The notes beneath the pieces were generated by a model. It was given only the letters and a program-made list of their open reading frames with translations, was not told the DNA's origin and did no database searches. The position numbers and the translations under genes were made by a program. Source: an uncultured Schlesneria sp. (GTDB lineage Bacteria > Planctomycetota > Planctomycetia > Planctomycetales > Planctomycetaceae). Taken from it: a DNA stretch of 64,000 bases. The first letter of the stretch is position 1; every line of letters begins with the position of its first letter. Positions 26,201 to 34,889 of this stretch are shown piece after piece. The stretch lies in contig CAIOKO010000172.1 of NCBI GenBank assembly GCA_903858935.1, positions 1 through 64,000 of the forward strand. Direction: 5' to 3'.

Positions 26201-26206
26201 TATAAT
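26201..26206 (+). promoter_or_regulatory. Candidate -10 element of the argG promoter
   Basis: A perfect TATAAT lies 83 bp before the argG start. No good -35 hexamer is found 16-18 bp upstream. Downstream in the leader, GGTGA and TCACC (26219-26235) form a small hairpin. Confidence 0.4.
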
Positions 26207-26288
26207 CCTGCCAGTAAAGGTGAACCTAAATCACCCTTCATTGTTGTTTTGTTCGGTCGTGAAATCACTTTGGTTTGGAATACTGGTC

Positions 26289-27503
26289 ATGTCGAGCTGT
26301 GTACTCGCCTACTCGGGCGGTCTGGATACGTCTGTCATTCTCGGTTGGTTGCAGGACGAAGGATACGACGTCCACTGTGTCTACGTCGACCTCGGACAAC
26401 CGGGTGAGGACCGTGAGGCTGTTCTGAAAAAGGCATACACCTGCGGAGCTAAGTCGGCTCGAATTGTTGATGCCCAGGAAGAACTCTGTCGCGATTTTGC
26501 GTTTCCCGTCATGCAGTGGCAGGCGAAATACGAAGGTGTTTATTTACTGGGTACTTCGATCGCCCGACCATTAATCTCGAAAATCTGTTTACAGGTGGCC
26601 CGAGAAGTCGGGGCAGACGCCTATGCGCATGGTGCGACCGGTAAAGGAAATGACCAGTGTCGATTCCAGTTGGCCGCCGAGGCGTTGGAGCCTGGAGTTA
26701 AGATCATTGCCCCGTGGCGAATCGAAAAGTATCGGGCAAAGTTTCCCGGTCGAACCGAAATGATCGCATTCTGTCACGAGAAAGGAATCCCGGTCAAAGC
26801 CTCGGTCGCCAAGCCATACAGCTCAGACGAAAACTGCCTGCATATCAGTTATGAAGCGGGTGTTCTCGAAGACCCCAAAGTCACCGGCGTCGACGTTCCT
26901 GATTACGGAATGACGGTCTCGCCTCAACAGGCTCCTGACCAGAGCGAACAGGTCACAATCGGTTTCGAGCATGGTGTCCCTGCCACATTGAACGGCAAGG
27001 TGGTCAGTCCGCTGACAATGGTGTTAGAGTTGAACAAAATCGGGGGACGAAACGGAATCGGTCGATTGGACATGATTGAAAACCGCTTCGTCGGAATGAA
27101 AAGTCGCGGCGTCTACGAAGCCCCTGGCATGACTCTGCTATACGAAGCTCATCGCTATGTCGAACAACTGACGCTCGACCGCGATCTACTTCATCTGCGA
27201 GATCGCCTGTCACCAGAAATTGCCGAAATGGTTTATTACGGCTTCTGGTATACGGCGAAGATGGATGCACTGATGGCCTTCAACAAGCAGGCTCAGGCAG
27301 TCGTCACTGGCGAAATCACCTTGCGTTTGTACAAAGGAAATATTACCGTCTGCAGCCGCACCAGTCCCAACAGCCTGTACGACGACAAGATCGCCAGTAT
27401 GGAAGCGGGCGGCTCATACAACCAAACCGATGCCGAAGGATTTTTACGCCTGATGGGGTTGCCTGGCCGCGTTCAGGGACGGGTTAGACCGCGTGGGTAT
27501 TAA
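26289..27503 (+). CDS. argG: Argininosuccinate synthase
   Basis: A 404-residue enzyme joining citrulline and aspartate with ATP in arginine synthesis. The ATP pyrophosphatase loop is VLAYSGGLDTSVILGWL at the N terminus; further motifs are VYLLGTSIARPLISK, AHGATGKGNDQCRFQ, IAPWRIEKYRAKFPGR and NGIGRLDMIENRFVGMKSRGVYE. The frame opens earlier at 26220, but ATG 26289 gives the family-standard start MSSCVLAYSGG. Other arg genes are not in the window, so it is probably transcribed alone. A strong terminator follows 60 bp after the stop. Confidence 0.97.
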   Translation: MSSCVLAYSGGLDTSVILGWLQDEGYDVHCVYVDLGQPGEDREAVLKKAYTCGAKSARIVDAQEELCRDFAFPVMQWQAKYEGVYLLGTSIARPLISKICLQVAREVGADAYAHGATGKGNDQCRFQLAAEALEPGVKIIAPWRIEKYRAKFPGRTEMIAFCHEKGIPVKASVAKPYSSDENCLHISYEAGVLEDPKVTGVDVPDYGMTVSPQQAPDQSEQVTIGFEHGVPATLNGKVVSPLTMVLELNKIGGRNGIGRLDMIENRFVGMKSRGVYEAPGMTLLYEAHRYVEQLTLDRDLLHLRDRLSPEIAEMVYYGFWYTAKMDALMAFNKQAQAVVTGEITLRLYKGNITVCSRTSPNSLYDDKIASMEAGGSYNQTDAEGFLRLMGLPGRVQGRVRPRGY

Positions 27504-27562
27504 TCGCGACAAGCCATCATTCGGTGCTGTCAGAATTCAATGAAAGCGCCATAACATGAATC

Positions 27563-27609
27563 AATCCCTCACGATTGCTTTGCGATAGTGGGGGATTGTT
27601 TTTTATTTT
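27563..27609 (+). terminator. Rho-independent terminator of argG
   Basis: A 16-bp stem (27563-27578 with 27582-27597) with one mismatch, two G-T wobbles and a three-T loop, immediately followed by GTTTTTTATTTT. It lies between the argG stop and the next rightward gene, so the two are separate transcripts. Confidence 0.9.
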
Positions 27610-27639
27610 GATCGCATCCCAGGGGAGGGGGGGTTAACA

Positions 27640-28698
27640 ATGCGTAGGGCGCTATATCCGATCAAACGGTGCTTGTCCGCGGGTATTCCGCTGATTCTGG
27701 TGGCGACATTCGCAATTGTCTTCGAATTTCAGAATCACACGAAAATCTCACAAAAAGATAACTTCCTGTTGATCACCGATGATCAATTGGCGGTCCAGTA
27801 CCAGTCTTACCATTCTGGTGATGCAGAACGAAGAACTTTCATTGGCCCAGAATTTTTAATTCCTGTGGCAATGAAAACTGTCCTGACGAAGCGAGCGGGG
27901 CTTGGTTTTTTTGACTTAGGCCACAACATTTCTTTTGAAGCTGAATTGCCAGAATTCCTGATTGATTCACCGTTTCTGAAAAAGCTAGGTCAGCAGCTTT
28001 GCGATGACTACACGCAAAGCGCGAACGAATTTACCAAGGTCGATTGGTCATTGGTTCTGGATGGTTTTCGCGAGCCACAGTACTCGCAGCGTAATTGGGA
28101 AGGGATGATTCACCTGAACTTTGCCCATGTCACTCCGAACGCGGTCAGCCTGGTTCAGTTCAATTGGGAATACACCGGTGGGGCACATGGAAATGGTTCG
28201 CTTCTCGGCCAGTGCTTTGTCGATAATCAGGGATCAGTTCGCCTACTGATGCTCGAAGACCTTTTCGACTCCAACAGCAACTGGGAACAGCGATTGATTG
28301 ACTTTTGTGTGAGCGAACTTCGGCGTCAGGGTGCTTCGTTTATTTCCACTACGTTGGTACATAACCCTGAATTGGCAACAACTTCGCCGGAGAATCTTGC
28401 GAGCCCGCCCGTTTATTTGAGTTTGAATGAAGAGGATCTTTATACAAATGCGATGACCGAAAATTCAGATTCTGGGACAATTCTAAAGGAAAATATGAAC
28501 GGTTTAATACAGTTGTCCAAAAGTGATTTGACCTCTTTCACTCTTTCACCCGCAGGGCTGAGATTCTATTTCTCGCCATATCACGTCGGATCTTATGCGG
28601 AGGGAATTTACACCGTTGGAGTGCCGTACTCTGCCATTCGCGACTGTATTCCAGACGACAGTCCGGCCCGTCAATACATGACATCGAATGCACACTGA
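27640..28698 (+). CDS. Exported DUF3298-domain protein
   Basis: A 352-residue protein with an N-terminal hydrophobic segment (AGIPLILVATFAIVFEF, about residues 14-30) that acts as a signal or anchor. The C terminus is a DUF3298 (RsiV-like) domain: EYTGGAHGNGSLLGQCF, then FTLSPAGLRFYFSPYHVGSYAEG and VGVPYSAIRDCI. In Bacillus RsiV this domain is the extracytoplasmic lysozyme sensor of an anti-sigma factor; here no sigma factor is adjacent and no cytoplasmic anti-sigma part is present, so a similar role is not implied. A strong AGGGGAGGGG lies upstream of ATG 27640. Function unknown. Confidence 0.78.
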   Translation: MRRALYPIKRCLSAGIPLILVATFAIVFEFQNHTKISQKDNFLLITDDQLAVQYQSYHSGDAERRTFIGPEFLIPVAMKTVLTKRAGLGFFDLGHNISFEAELPEFLIDSPFLKKLGQQLCDDYTQSANEFTKVDWSLVLDGFREPQYSQRNWEGMIHLNFAHVTPNAVSLVQFNWEYTGGAHGNGSLLGQCFVDNQGSVRLLMLEDLFDSNSNWEQRLIDFCVSELRRQGASFISTTLVHNPELATTSPENLASPPVYLSLNEEDLYTNAMTENSDSGTILKENMNGLIQLSKSDLTSFTLSPAGLRFYFSPYHVGSYAEGIYTVGVPYSAIRDCIPDDSPARQYMTSNAH

Positions 28699-28717
28699 AG
28701 CCAGGATGAATACTGAG

Positions 28718-29344
28718 TCACTTGATTGAATTCAGAAAATCGTCGATTTCCTGTTCGGTGATGAAGCCTTCTTCGCACTGAAGAATCAATACTGCGTTAT
28801 CCAGTTTGCCACGGAAATTTCCCGTGACTTGTCGATACTTCGTTGTCGACGCACGGTCTTCACCAAGTCCGTACTCAAATTGGGATGGAACTCCACGAAT
28901 TACTAGAGTTCTTGACGCGTGCTCGTCAAGTTCAATCATTTTCAATTCAGGAGAGATCTTTTCCATGAAATCCTTGACTTGGGACTGCTGTTGAGAATAC
29001 GGCAACATCTTTAAGTGTATTTGACCGACAATTAGAATTCCGCGACCATCACGGTGAACAAATCTTGCAATGTCAATTCGCATCACCATGTTGTCCATCG
29101 TGACGCCCGATTTTCCCTCAAAACTTTCGGGAATCTTCCATTCGGTGATCATTGAGGCGGCAGTCTCGGCACCTTCAGTAGTCTCAACGACTTGAGGTCG
29201 GAACAGCAAGAAAGAGAAAAAACAGCAACCTGCACAGACGAAAAAAAGACCGCAAAAAACGATCGCACTGATCGAAAGCAGGCGCTCAAGTCCGCGATTT
29301 CGCTTTGGCTGGGGCGTTTCGATCGGTAATTCGAATTTTGGCAT
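28718..29344 (-). CDS. Membrane-anchored protein of unknown function
   Basis: A 208-residue protein with one transmembrane helix (ISAIVFCGLFFVCAGCCFFSFLLF, about residues 25-48) after a basic N terminus, then a globular periplasmic domain of about 150 residues. That domain contains VMRIDIARFVHRDGRGILIVG and ASRTLVIRGVPSQFEYG, alternating strands and helices that I cannot assign. ATG 29344 is preferred to GTG 29362. It is convergent with the DUF3298 gene and 20 bp away. It resembles the many lineage-specific planctomycete membrane proteins. Confidence 0.65.
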   Translation of the reverse strand: MPKFELPIETPQPKRNRGLERLLSISAIVFCGLFFVCAGCCFFSFLLFRPQVVETTEGAETAASMITEWKIPESFEGKSGVTMDNMVMRIDIARFVHRDGRGILIVGQIHLKMLPYSQQQSQVKDFMEKISPELKMIELDEHASRTLVIRGVPSQFEYGLGEDRASTTKYRQVTGNFRGKLDNAVLILQCEEGFITEQEIDDFLNSIK

Positions 29345-29632
29345 CGAGTTCTTTCGGGTCACTCGAACGATCGGCTTGGTTTATCGGCTGGTCCACAAGT
29401 TAACAACTCAGCGGATTTGATTCACGCGACTACCAGTTGGCATCGGTGAAGAATCATGGAGACCGAAAATGGCTCACGGTGTAAAACGAATCGTGCTGCT
29501 ACGAGCAAATCGATTATTGAATGACATTGACCGACTTGGAAGAGACGACATATTCTCCGCGCGGGCTGGACTGGAGAGTTCAGTGCCGATCTGGCGATTC
29601 GGATTCGCCAGTCAAATCTCACGGAGGATCTA

Positions 29633-30853
29633 ATGTCCGTCAAAGTACTGTCATTATCGCATTATCGTCAATTCAGCCGGTGGTCTTGGATTGCCTTGAC
29701 GGGTGTCGTCACTCTTACAGTAGTGACGTCGATCGTATTGCGACAAGAGCGGTCCGTTACACCCGCCTACCAGTCTGCAGTAGTCCATTGGTTTGCTGGT
29801 GAACCACTCTACAACATGGAAGGTCACGGCTTTCTTTACCTTCCTCAGGCCGCATTGACGTTTGCACCCTGGGCCATGTTACCTCATACGGCGAGCGAGC
29901 TCGTTTGGCGCTGGTGTATGATCGGAGTGTTGGCGGCGAGCTGTCTCAGGCTCACGCGGCTCTTAGGAGGTGATGATCGCTGGTTTTTCGCGATATCGGC
30001 GTCGTCTGTCGTGCTGGCATGGGGATGCGCCAGAAATGGTCAGTCGACGTTACTCATTACGGGATTGATGATTCTGGCTGCCGCAGACCTCAGCGAAGCT
30101 CGTTGGTGGCGGGCAACCGTCCTTCTTTCGCTCGCCTTCGCGTTCAAACCACTGGCGATCGTCATGATTTTGCTCGCCGCCGCTGTCTATCCCCGAATGT
30201 CCTGGCGACTTGCGATCGGATTGTTGTTTGTCGCTGTTATCCCATTTATGACTCAGCGACCCGATTATGTGATTTCGCAATATCATGCTTGCGTTCAAAA
30301 TCTGGAAATCACCTTCGAAGTCGGTGAGACTGGACTCTGGGCCCAATTTTTTGGCATGTTACAAGTGGTGGGAATCGAATTCCCTTCAGGCGTGCGAACG
30401 GCAATGCGGTTATTGGCTGCCGCAACAACCTTGTTCGCCTGTTGGAAAGCCTCACGGGTACTGTCACCTGAACGCACCGCCTTCTATCTGTTCTCGTTCG
30501 CGAGTTGTTATCTGATGTTGTTTAACTCGCGAACGGAAGGGAACACGTACACGATGATCGGACCGGTTTACGGTGCCTTATTGGCTGAGGCGGCATTTCG
30601 ATTGAAGAATCGGACATCAACTGCCTGGTTAATAGCGGCCATGGTCCTGACCGTGGCAAATTACGAATTGGCATTACTAGTGACACCCCGGCCGAAAGCA
30701 ATCTGGATTTCCCCACTAGTCTGCGTCGGAGTCACTTGTTATTTGATTAATCGATTAGTTCAAGACATAAGAACTACTCGTTTATTGGACCAGGCAACAG
30801 GCGATGAGAAAGCATCGACATCGCGAGAAATCCACACGAAAACAGCCGCCTGA
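29633..30853 (+). CDS. GT87-family (DUF2029) polyprenyl-linked glycosyltransferase
   Basis: A 406-residue polytopic membrane protein with about ten hydrophobic segments, of the GT87/DUF2029 family. These GT-C enzymes are thought to use polyprenyl-phosphate mannose or a similar donor, as the mycobacterial alpha-mannosyltransferases do. Signatures: FLYLPQAALTFAPWAMLP in the first loop, SWRLAIGLLFVAVIPF, and the helix-end NSRTEGNTYTMIGPVYGALLA. ATG 29633 follows GGAGG with ideal spacing. No neighbouring envelope genes on the same strand; the substrate is unknown. Confidence 0.85.
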   Translation: MSVKVLSLSHYRQFSRWSWIALTGVVTLTVVTSIVLRQERSVTPAYQSAVVHWFAGEPLYNMEGHGFLYLPQAALTFAPWAMLPHTASELVWRWCMIGVLAASCLRLTRLLGGDDRWFFAISASSVVLAWGCARNGQSTLLITGLMILAAADLSEARWWRATVLLSLAFAFKPLAIVMILLAAAVYPRMSWRLAIGLLFVAVIPFMTQRPDYVISQYHACVQNLEITFEVGETGLWAQFFGMLQVVGIEFPSGVRTAMRLLAAATTLFACWKASRVLSPERTAFYLFSFASCYLMLFNSRTEGNTYTMIGPVYGALLAEAAFRLKNRTSTAWLIAAMVLTVANYELALLVTPRPKAIWISPLVCVGVTCYLINRLVQDIRTTRLLDQATGDEKASTSREIHTKTAA

Positions 30854-31080
30854 AATCGTTGAGGAACGATACTTGTTGCATTTCGATTGATTGTCTCGCA
30901 TCATCCCGCGCTCACTGGCCAAACAAGAAGACCACTTACTACCGACACCGTTCGAGGGGAATCGAACGTGACTACCAGGATTGAGCGCAACCGCAAAAGC
31001 ACGCGATTGTGAGTATGGCGTTTATGTTCGCTGAATATCGTATGATCCCGATCTTTCGCGATTAAATTGCCTGGACCACT

Positions 31081-32085
31081 TCAATCACTAAGAATCCGAC
31101 GCTTCATATGGAAAGCGTGTGGGCTCAGTTGATGGTCGCCGTTTCGTTGAGGAATTGTTTTCTCAAGACAAGACCGCACAATCCGGTCGCACAACGTAAC
31201 GAAATCGATTCCCATCCGTGCTGCTGCTTTCGGTAGCAGGCTGTGATCTGTGAAGCCAGGAACCGTATTAATCTCAAGAACCCAAGGTTGATTCTGTGCA
31301 TCAAGTCTAAGATCGACTCGAGCCAGGCCACTGGTTCCTAACGCAATACAGGCATTTTGCGCGACAAGCTCCATATTCTTGATTACAGCAGGTGGTATAT
31401 CCGCATCGAAGATGTAGCGAGTACCGTCGTCTTCGTACTTCGCCTGCCAATCAAAGAACTCACGATCTGTTTCAATTTTAATCGCAGGCAACGTCTGTAA
31501 GTCGATCAGCCCGACCGTCCATTCGGTCCCTTCAATCATTGTTTCCACGACACCGAATACATCGTATTGAAAACAAAGTTTCAACGCGTTCGGAAGTTGT
31601 TCAGGGGTTCGAACGATACTCACACCAAGGCTTGAACCCTGCGTATCCGGCTTGACGACCAGCGGAAAGCCAATTTCAGAGGTTTTTCGTGAAATCTTTT
31701 GCAGGTCATCATTGTAATGGATTAACGAATACCGAGGGGTGGGGACTCCAAACTGCTCGAAGCGTTCCTTCGAGGCAGATTTGCTGAACGCAAGTCGCGA
31801 TGCAAGTGCATTGCTTCCTGAATACGGAACTTGTGCTTCGTCGAGTAGTTGCTGAACCTGCCCGTCTTCTCCGAATCGGCCGTGCAGTGCGACAAACGCA
31901 ACGTCGAATTGAGACCAATCGATTCCTGACAATTCCACAATTGCCGGATCGAGATGCAGGACACGATGTCCAGCCTGGGTGAGTGCCTCAGCCACGGCCA
32001 TCCCACTTTTCAAGCTGACGGAACGTTCGTCGGAATCGCCCCCGGCAAGAACGGCAACGCGCAGTGACAATCCATCTTCTATCAT
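31081..32085 (-). CDS. ddl: D-alanine--D-alanine ligase
   Basis: A 334-residue ATP-grasp ligase making the D-Ala-D-Ala end of the peptidoglycan stem peptide. It shows RVAVLAGGDSDERSVSLKSG, VAFVALHGRFGEDGQVQ, VPYSGSNALASRLAFSKS, FPLVVKPDTQGSSLGVS (ATP-grasp lysine), VVETMIEGTEWTVGL, LARVDLRLDAQNQPWVLEIN and TVPGFTDHSLLPKAA. An upstream ATG at 32121 is in frame, but ATG 32085 has AAGGAAG upstream and gives a family-like start. It follows murC and murB on the same strand, separated by a 129-bp inverted-repeat element. Confidence 0.95.
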   Translation of the reverse strand: MIEDGLSLRVAVLAGGDSDERSVSLKSGMAVAEALTQAGHRVLHLDPAIVELSGIDWSQFDVAFVALHGRFGEDGQVQQLLDEAQVPYSGSNALASRLAFSKSASKERFEQFGVPTPRYSLIHYNDDLQKISRKTSEIGFPLVVKPDTQGSSLGVSIVRTPEQLPNALKLCFQYDVFGVVETMIEGTEWTVGLIDLQTLPAIKIETDREFFDWQAKYEDDGTRYIFDADIPPAVIKNMELVAQNACIALGTSGLARVDLRLDAQNQPWVLEINTVPGFTDHSLLPKAAARMGIDFVTLCDRIVRSCLEKTIPQRNGDHQLSPHAFHMKRRILSD

Positions 32086-32145
32086 AATTCGCTTCCTTGC
32101 GTCTTTTTGAGCGCGTCGCATGATGGATCATGAAGCGAGAATCCT

Positions 32146-32274
32146 TCGCGCGTTGTGAGGCGCATTTCGACTTTAAAAGTCAAAACACTCTCATAATGAT
32201 GAATCGAAGTCTCGAATCCTTCATCATGTACCCGCTTGCGCATCACGCAACCGAAAAATAGCCACAACGCGCGA
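32146..32274. repeat. 129-bp inverted-repeat element (MITE-like or structured RNA)
   Basis: Terminal arms TCGCGCGTTGTG (32146-32157) and CACAACGCGCGA (32263-32274) are perfect 12-nt inverted repeats. Inside are the palindrome GACTTTAAAAGTC, a nested cruciform (TGATGAATCGA ... TCGA ... TTCATCA), and TGCGcatcaCGCA. It fills the space between ddl and murB. No open frame of note and no second copy seen in the window. It could be a non-autonomous mobile element or a strongly folded RNA leader of ddl. Confidence 0.6.
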
Positions 32275-32317
32275 GCGATCCACCTATTCTAAATCCATTC
32301 CCCGACGTGCGCGAAAA

Positions 32318-33196
32318 TTACCAGAATTTGATTTCGGGCTCTAGATGGACTCCGAATTGTTCGGAGATCTTGGAGCGGGTCAGATCGATCAGTCTCATGA
32401 CGTCGCTCGATTTGGCTCCTGGGTGAGTGACGATGAAATTGGCATGCCGGTCGCTGATTTCGGCTCCACCCACTCGAGTTCCTTTTAAACCAGCTTGTTC
32501 GATTAGCAATCCAGCTCGTTGACCACGCGGATTTTTGAAGACACAACCTGCGGATTGTGAGCTGAGAGGTTGCACGGATTTTTTGGCGATCCAATTCATT
32601 TTAAGCATCTGAGCGATTGCATCGGGATCTTCCCGTCGAAGTTCAAATTCTGCTTCGATCATAATCAATTCATTCAGATTGCTTTGTCGGTAATCGAATG
32701 TAAGTTCGTCCTTACCTCGCACAACTCGCTCGCCCAGCGACGTTAATCCGGTCACGCTGGAAACAAGTTGTGAGATTTCACCCAGTCGTCCACCACTGTT
32801 TCCGCAAAGTGCCCCGCCGATCGTTCCGGGAATTCCGGCCAGGTTTTCAAACCCAGCCAGTCCGACTCGGACCGTTTCTGAGATCACGTGGGATAATAAG
32901 GCTCCGGCGCCGGCTCGCGCCCGATTTCCGTCGATTTCGACCTTACCGAAGATGGGTGCCGTCAAACGAATGACAACGCCACTGACACCTTCATCTTTGA
33001 CGAGCAAATTGGAACCACCGCCTAAAATATGGATCGGCAACTGCTCGTCATGACAGACTGTTACAAGCCCGGTCAGTTCTTCGACTGATCGAGGAGTTGC
33101 TAAATACTGTGCCGGCCCCCCCAGTCGCAACCAGGTATAAGGAGCCAGTGGCTCGTCTCGTTGAAGAATCTCATTGAATGCGTCGAGTGAACTCAT
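32318..33196 (-). CDS. murB: UDP-N-acetylenolpyruvoylglucosamine reductase
   Basis: A 292-residue FAD enzyme reducing the enolpyruvyl group to make UDP-MurNAc. It shows APYTWLRLGGPAQYLATP, the FAD loop IHILGGGSNLLVKDEGV, FENLAGIPGTIGGALCGNSGG, the active-site Ser in SAGCVFKNPRGQRAG, and the terminal Glu in HLEPEIKFW. The length suits the type IIa form. The start overlaps the murC end by 26 bp, a tight coupling. Confidence 0.96.
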   Translation of the reverse strand: MSSLDAFNEILQRDEPLAPYTWLRLGGPAQYLATPRSVEELTGLVTVCHDEQLPIHILGGGSNLLVKDEGVSGVVIRLTAPIFGKVEIDGNRARAGAGALLSHVISETVRVGLAGFENLAGIPGTIGGALCGNSGGRLGEISQLVSSVTGLTSLGERVVRGKDELTFDYRQSNLNELIMIEAEFELRREDPDAIAQMLKMNWIAKKSVQPLSSQSAGCVFKNPRGQRAGLLIEQAGLKGTRVGGAEISDRHANFIVTHPGAKSSDVMRLIDLTRSKISEQFGVHLEPEIKFW

Positions 33197-34559
33197 GATA
33201 TATCCGGTCGATGTCGCCAGCCCCCATGGTCACAATGACGTCTCCGGGGCGCATTGCATCCTCTAATGTGTTCACGATCTGGTCAAGCGACGAAAAAAAC
33301 TGGGCAGGAACACCTTGTGATGAGATTCTATCTGCCAAGTCTTGCGAAACTACCGCAGGTTCATCAACGACCGACTCGCGAGCCGCGAAGACTGGTGCTA
33401 AAAGAACTTCATCCGCATCGACAAAGCTCGATGCGAAATCCGTCATCAACGCAGTTGTCCGACGGATTTGATGGGGCTGGAATACACATCGAATTCGACG
33501 TGTTCCCATGACTTGCCGCAACGTTTTTAACGTAATTCGCACTGCCGTTGGATGATGTGCATAGTCGTCGATGAACGTCACTCCGTCTAATTCGCCGACA
33601 AATTCGAATCGACGGCGAATTCCGTTGAATTTGGAAAGGCTGTTACGAATGGACTCTGTTGAGACTCCGATCTCACTGCACAAGGCTGCAGCTGCAAGTC
33701 CGTTCCAGACATTGTGTTGGCCGTGAATCGCTAAATCGATTTCGCCGACGGTCTTTCCTTGATGCTCCAGCAGGAAGCGAGTTCCATTTTTCGTTTGCTG
33801 AAGGTCGGCGGCCTGCCAATCTGCGGTAGAATTCATCCCAAACGAGACGCGCTTTGCATTTGTTTGGGCCTTGATCGAGACTTCGCGTGATATCGGACAG
33901 TCGTCATTGACCAAAAGAACGCCGTCGGAATCGGTCCTGCTCGCAAAGTCACAAAACGCCGATTGAAGAGATTCAGCGTCGGCATAGCAGTCAAAGTGGT
34001 CTGGTTCGACCGTCAGAATGGCAGAGTATTTTGGGTTCAAGTCTAGAAAGCTTTGTTGAAATTCGCAGCTTTCTGCCACAAACAAATTCCCGGTTCCGCT
34101 CCATCCACTTCGTTGTCCATCGCATAATTCCGCTCCCATTACGACGGCAGATAATCGTCGGGCCTCGTCTAAAATGATCGCCACCATTGCGGTCGTTGTA
34201 CTTTTTCCATGAGTCCCTGCAATGCAGACGCCAGTCGAGCGCCTCATCAACTGCCCTACTGCTTGACTATAGGATTGTTGCGGCAATCTCCGGAGTAATG
34301 CCAATTTCCGTTCGACGTTTTCTAACGGTATCGCAGGACTGTAGATCAGTTGTTGAGTCACTAAAGGTAAGTTGGATTCCGAGTGTCCGTAAAAGAAAAC
34401 GAGTCCTCGCTCAATCAACTTCTTGACTGAAGCATTTGGGTGTGTCAAATCAGAGCCCGAAAGTGACCATCCTTGGTCCATAAGAACTTCGGCCAGGGCG
34501 CGCATTCCTGATCCGCAGACTCCGACCAAATGTGCCGAAGGGCGATTTTTGGTATCCAT
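33171..34559 (-). CDS. murC: UDP-N-acetylmuramate--L-alanine ligase
   Basis: A 462-residue Mur ligase adding L-Ala to UDP-MurNAc. It shows HLVGVCGSGMRALAEVLMDQGWSLSGSD, the ATP loop CIAGTHGKSTTTAMV, FVAESCEFQQSFL, ILTVEPDHFDCY, IDDYAHHPTAV and CVFQPHQIRRTTAL. It contains the three usual domains. The start GIDs differ little: ATG 34559 is the first in-frame methionine with a family-like beginning. It heads the murC-murB-ddl series, with a 330-bp divergent region upstream. Confidence 0.96.
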   Translation of the reverse strand: MDTKNRPSAHLVGVCGSGMRALAEVLMDQGWSLSGSDLTHPNASVKKLIERGLVFFYGHSESNLPLVTQQLIYSPAIPLENVERKLALLRRLPQQSYSQAVGQLMRRSTGVCIAGTHGKSTTTAMVAIILDEARRLSAVVMGAELCDGQRSGWSGTGNLFVAESCEFQQSFLDLNPKYSAILTVEPDHFDCYADAESLQSAFCDFASRTDSDGVLLVNDDCPISREVSIKAQTNAKRVSFGMNSTADWQAADLQQTKNGTRFLLEHQGKTVGEIDLAIHGQHNVWNGLAAAALCSEIGVSTESIRNSLSKFNGIRRRFEFVGELDGVTFIDDYAHHPTAVRITLKTLRQVMGTRRIRCVFQPHQIRRTTALMTDFASSFVDADEVLLAPVFAARESVVDEPAVVSQDLADRISSQGVPAQFFSSLDQIVNTLEDAMRPGDVIVTMGAGDIDRIYHEFTRRIQ

Positions 34560-34889
34560 TGGTTAGTTGATTTCTTTTTTTGAATTGCGAATTCGCATGG
34601 GACACAAATCCTGTCCCCTATCCTAGCCGTTTGCATTCACGGTCGATTCGGATCTCATCACATTTTCGTAAGCGTATTCCAGAAAACAACTTGTCTCAAT
34701 GACAATCGCCGTATTGGTTGATCCGACCAGGCTTGTTGGATACACTGATTTCGTTGCGGGACAGTGTATTACCTTTGAAAGTCGTCCTTGGATTGAAAAG
34801 ACCTTCTTCTGATTCATAGTCGTTGGACCACAAATTCAGACCCATTCCCTCGAAATACAAGCCTCGTTCTATCGTTTGGAATTCTCGTA
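34560..34889. other. 330-bp divergent intergenic region
   Basis: It separates leftward murC from the rightward YrdC-phosphatase gene and should carry both promoters. The part next to murC is T-rich. Short frames are open but none has a ribosome site or recognisable sequence. Confidence 0.4.

Noticed and set aside
30949-30968. TTCGA-containing hairpin resembling a tRNA T-arm
   Set aside because: No acceptor stem, anticodon arm or D-arm can be built around it; it is a simple six-bp hairpin.
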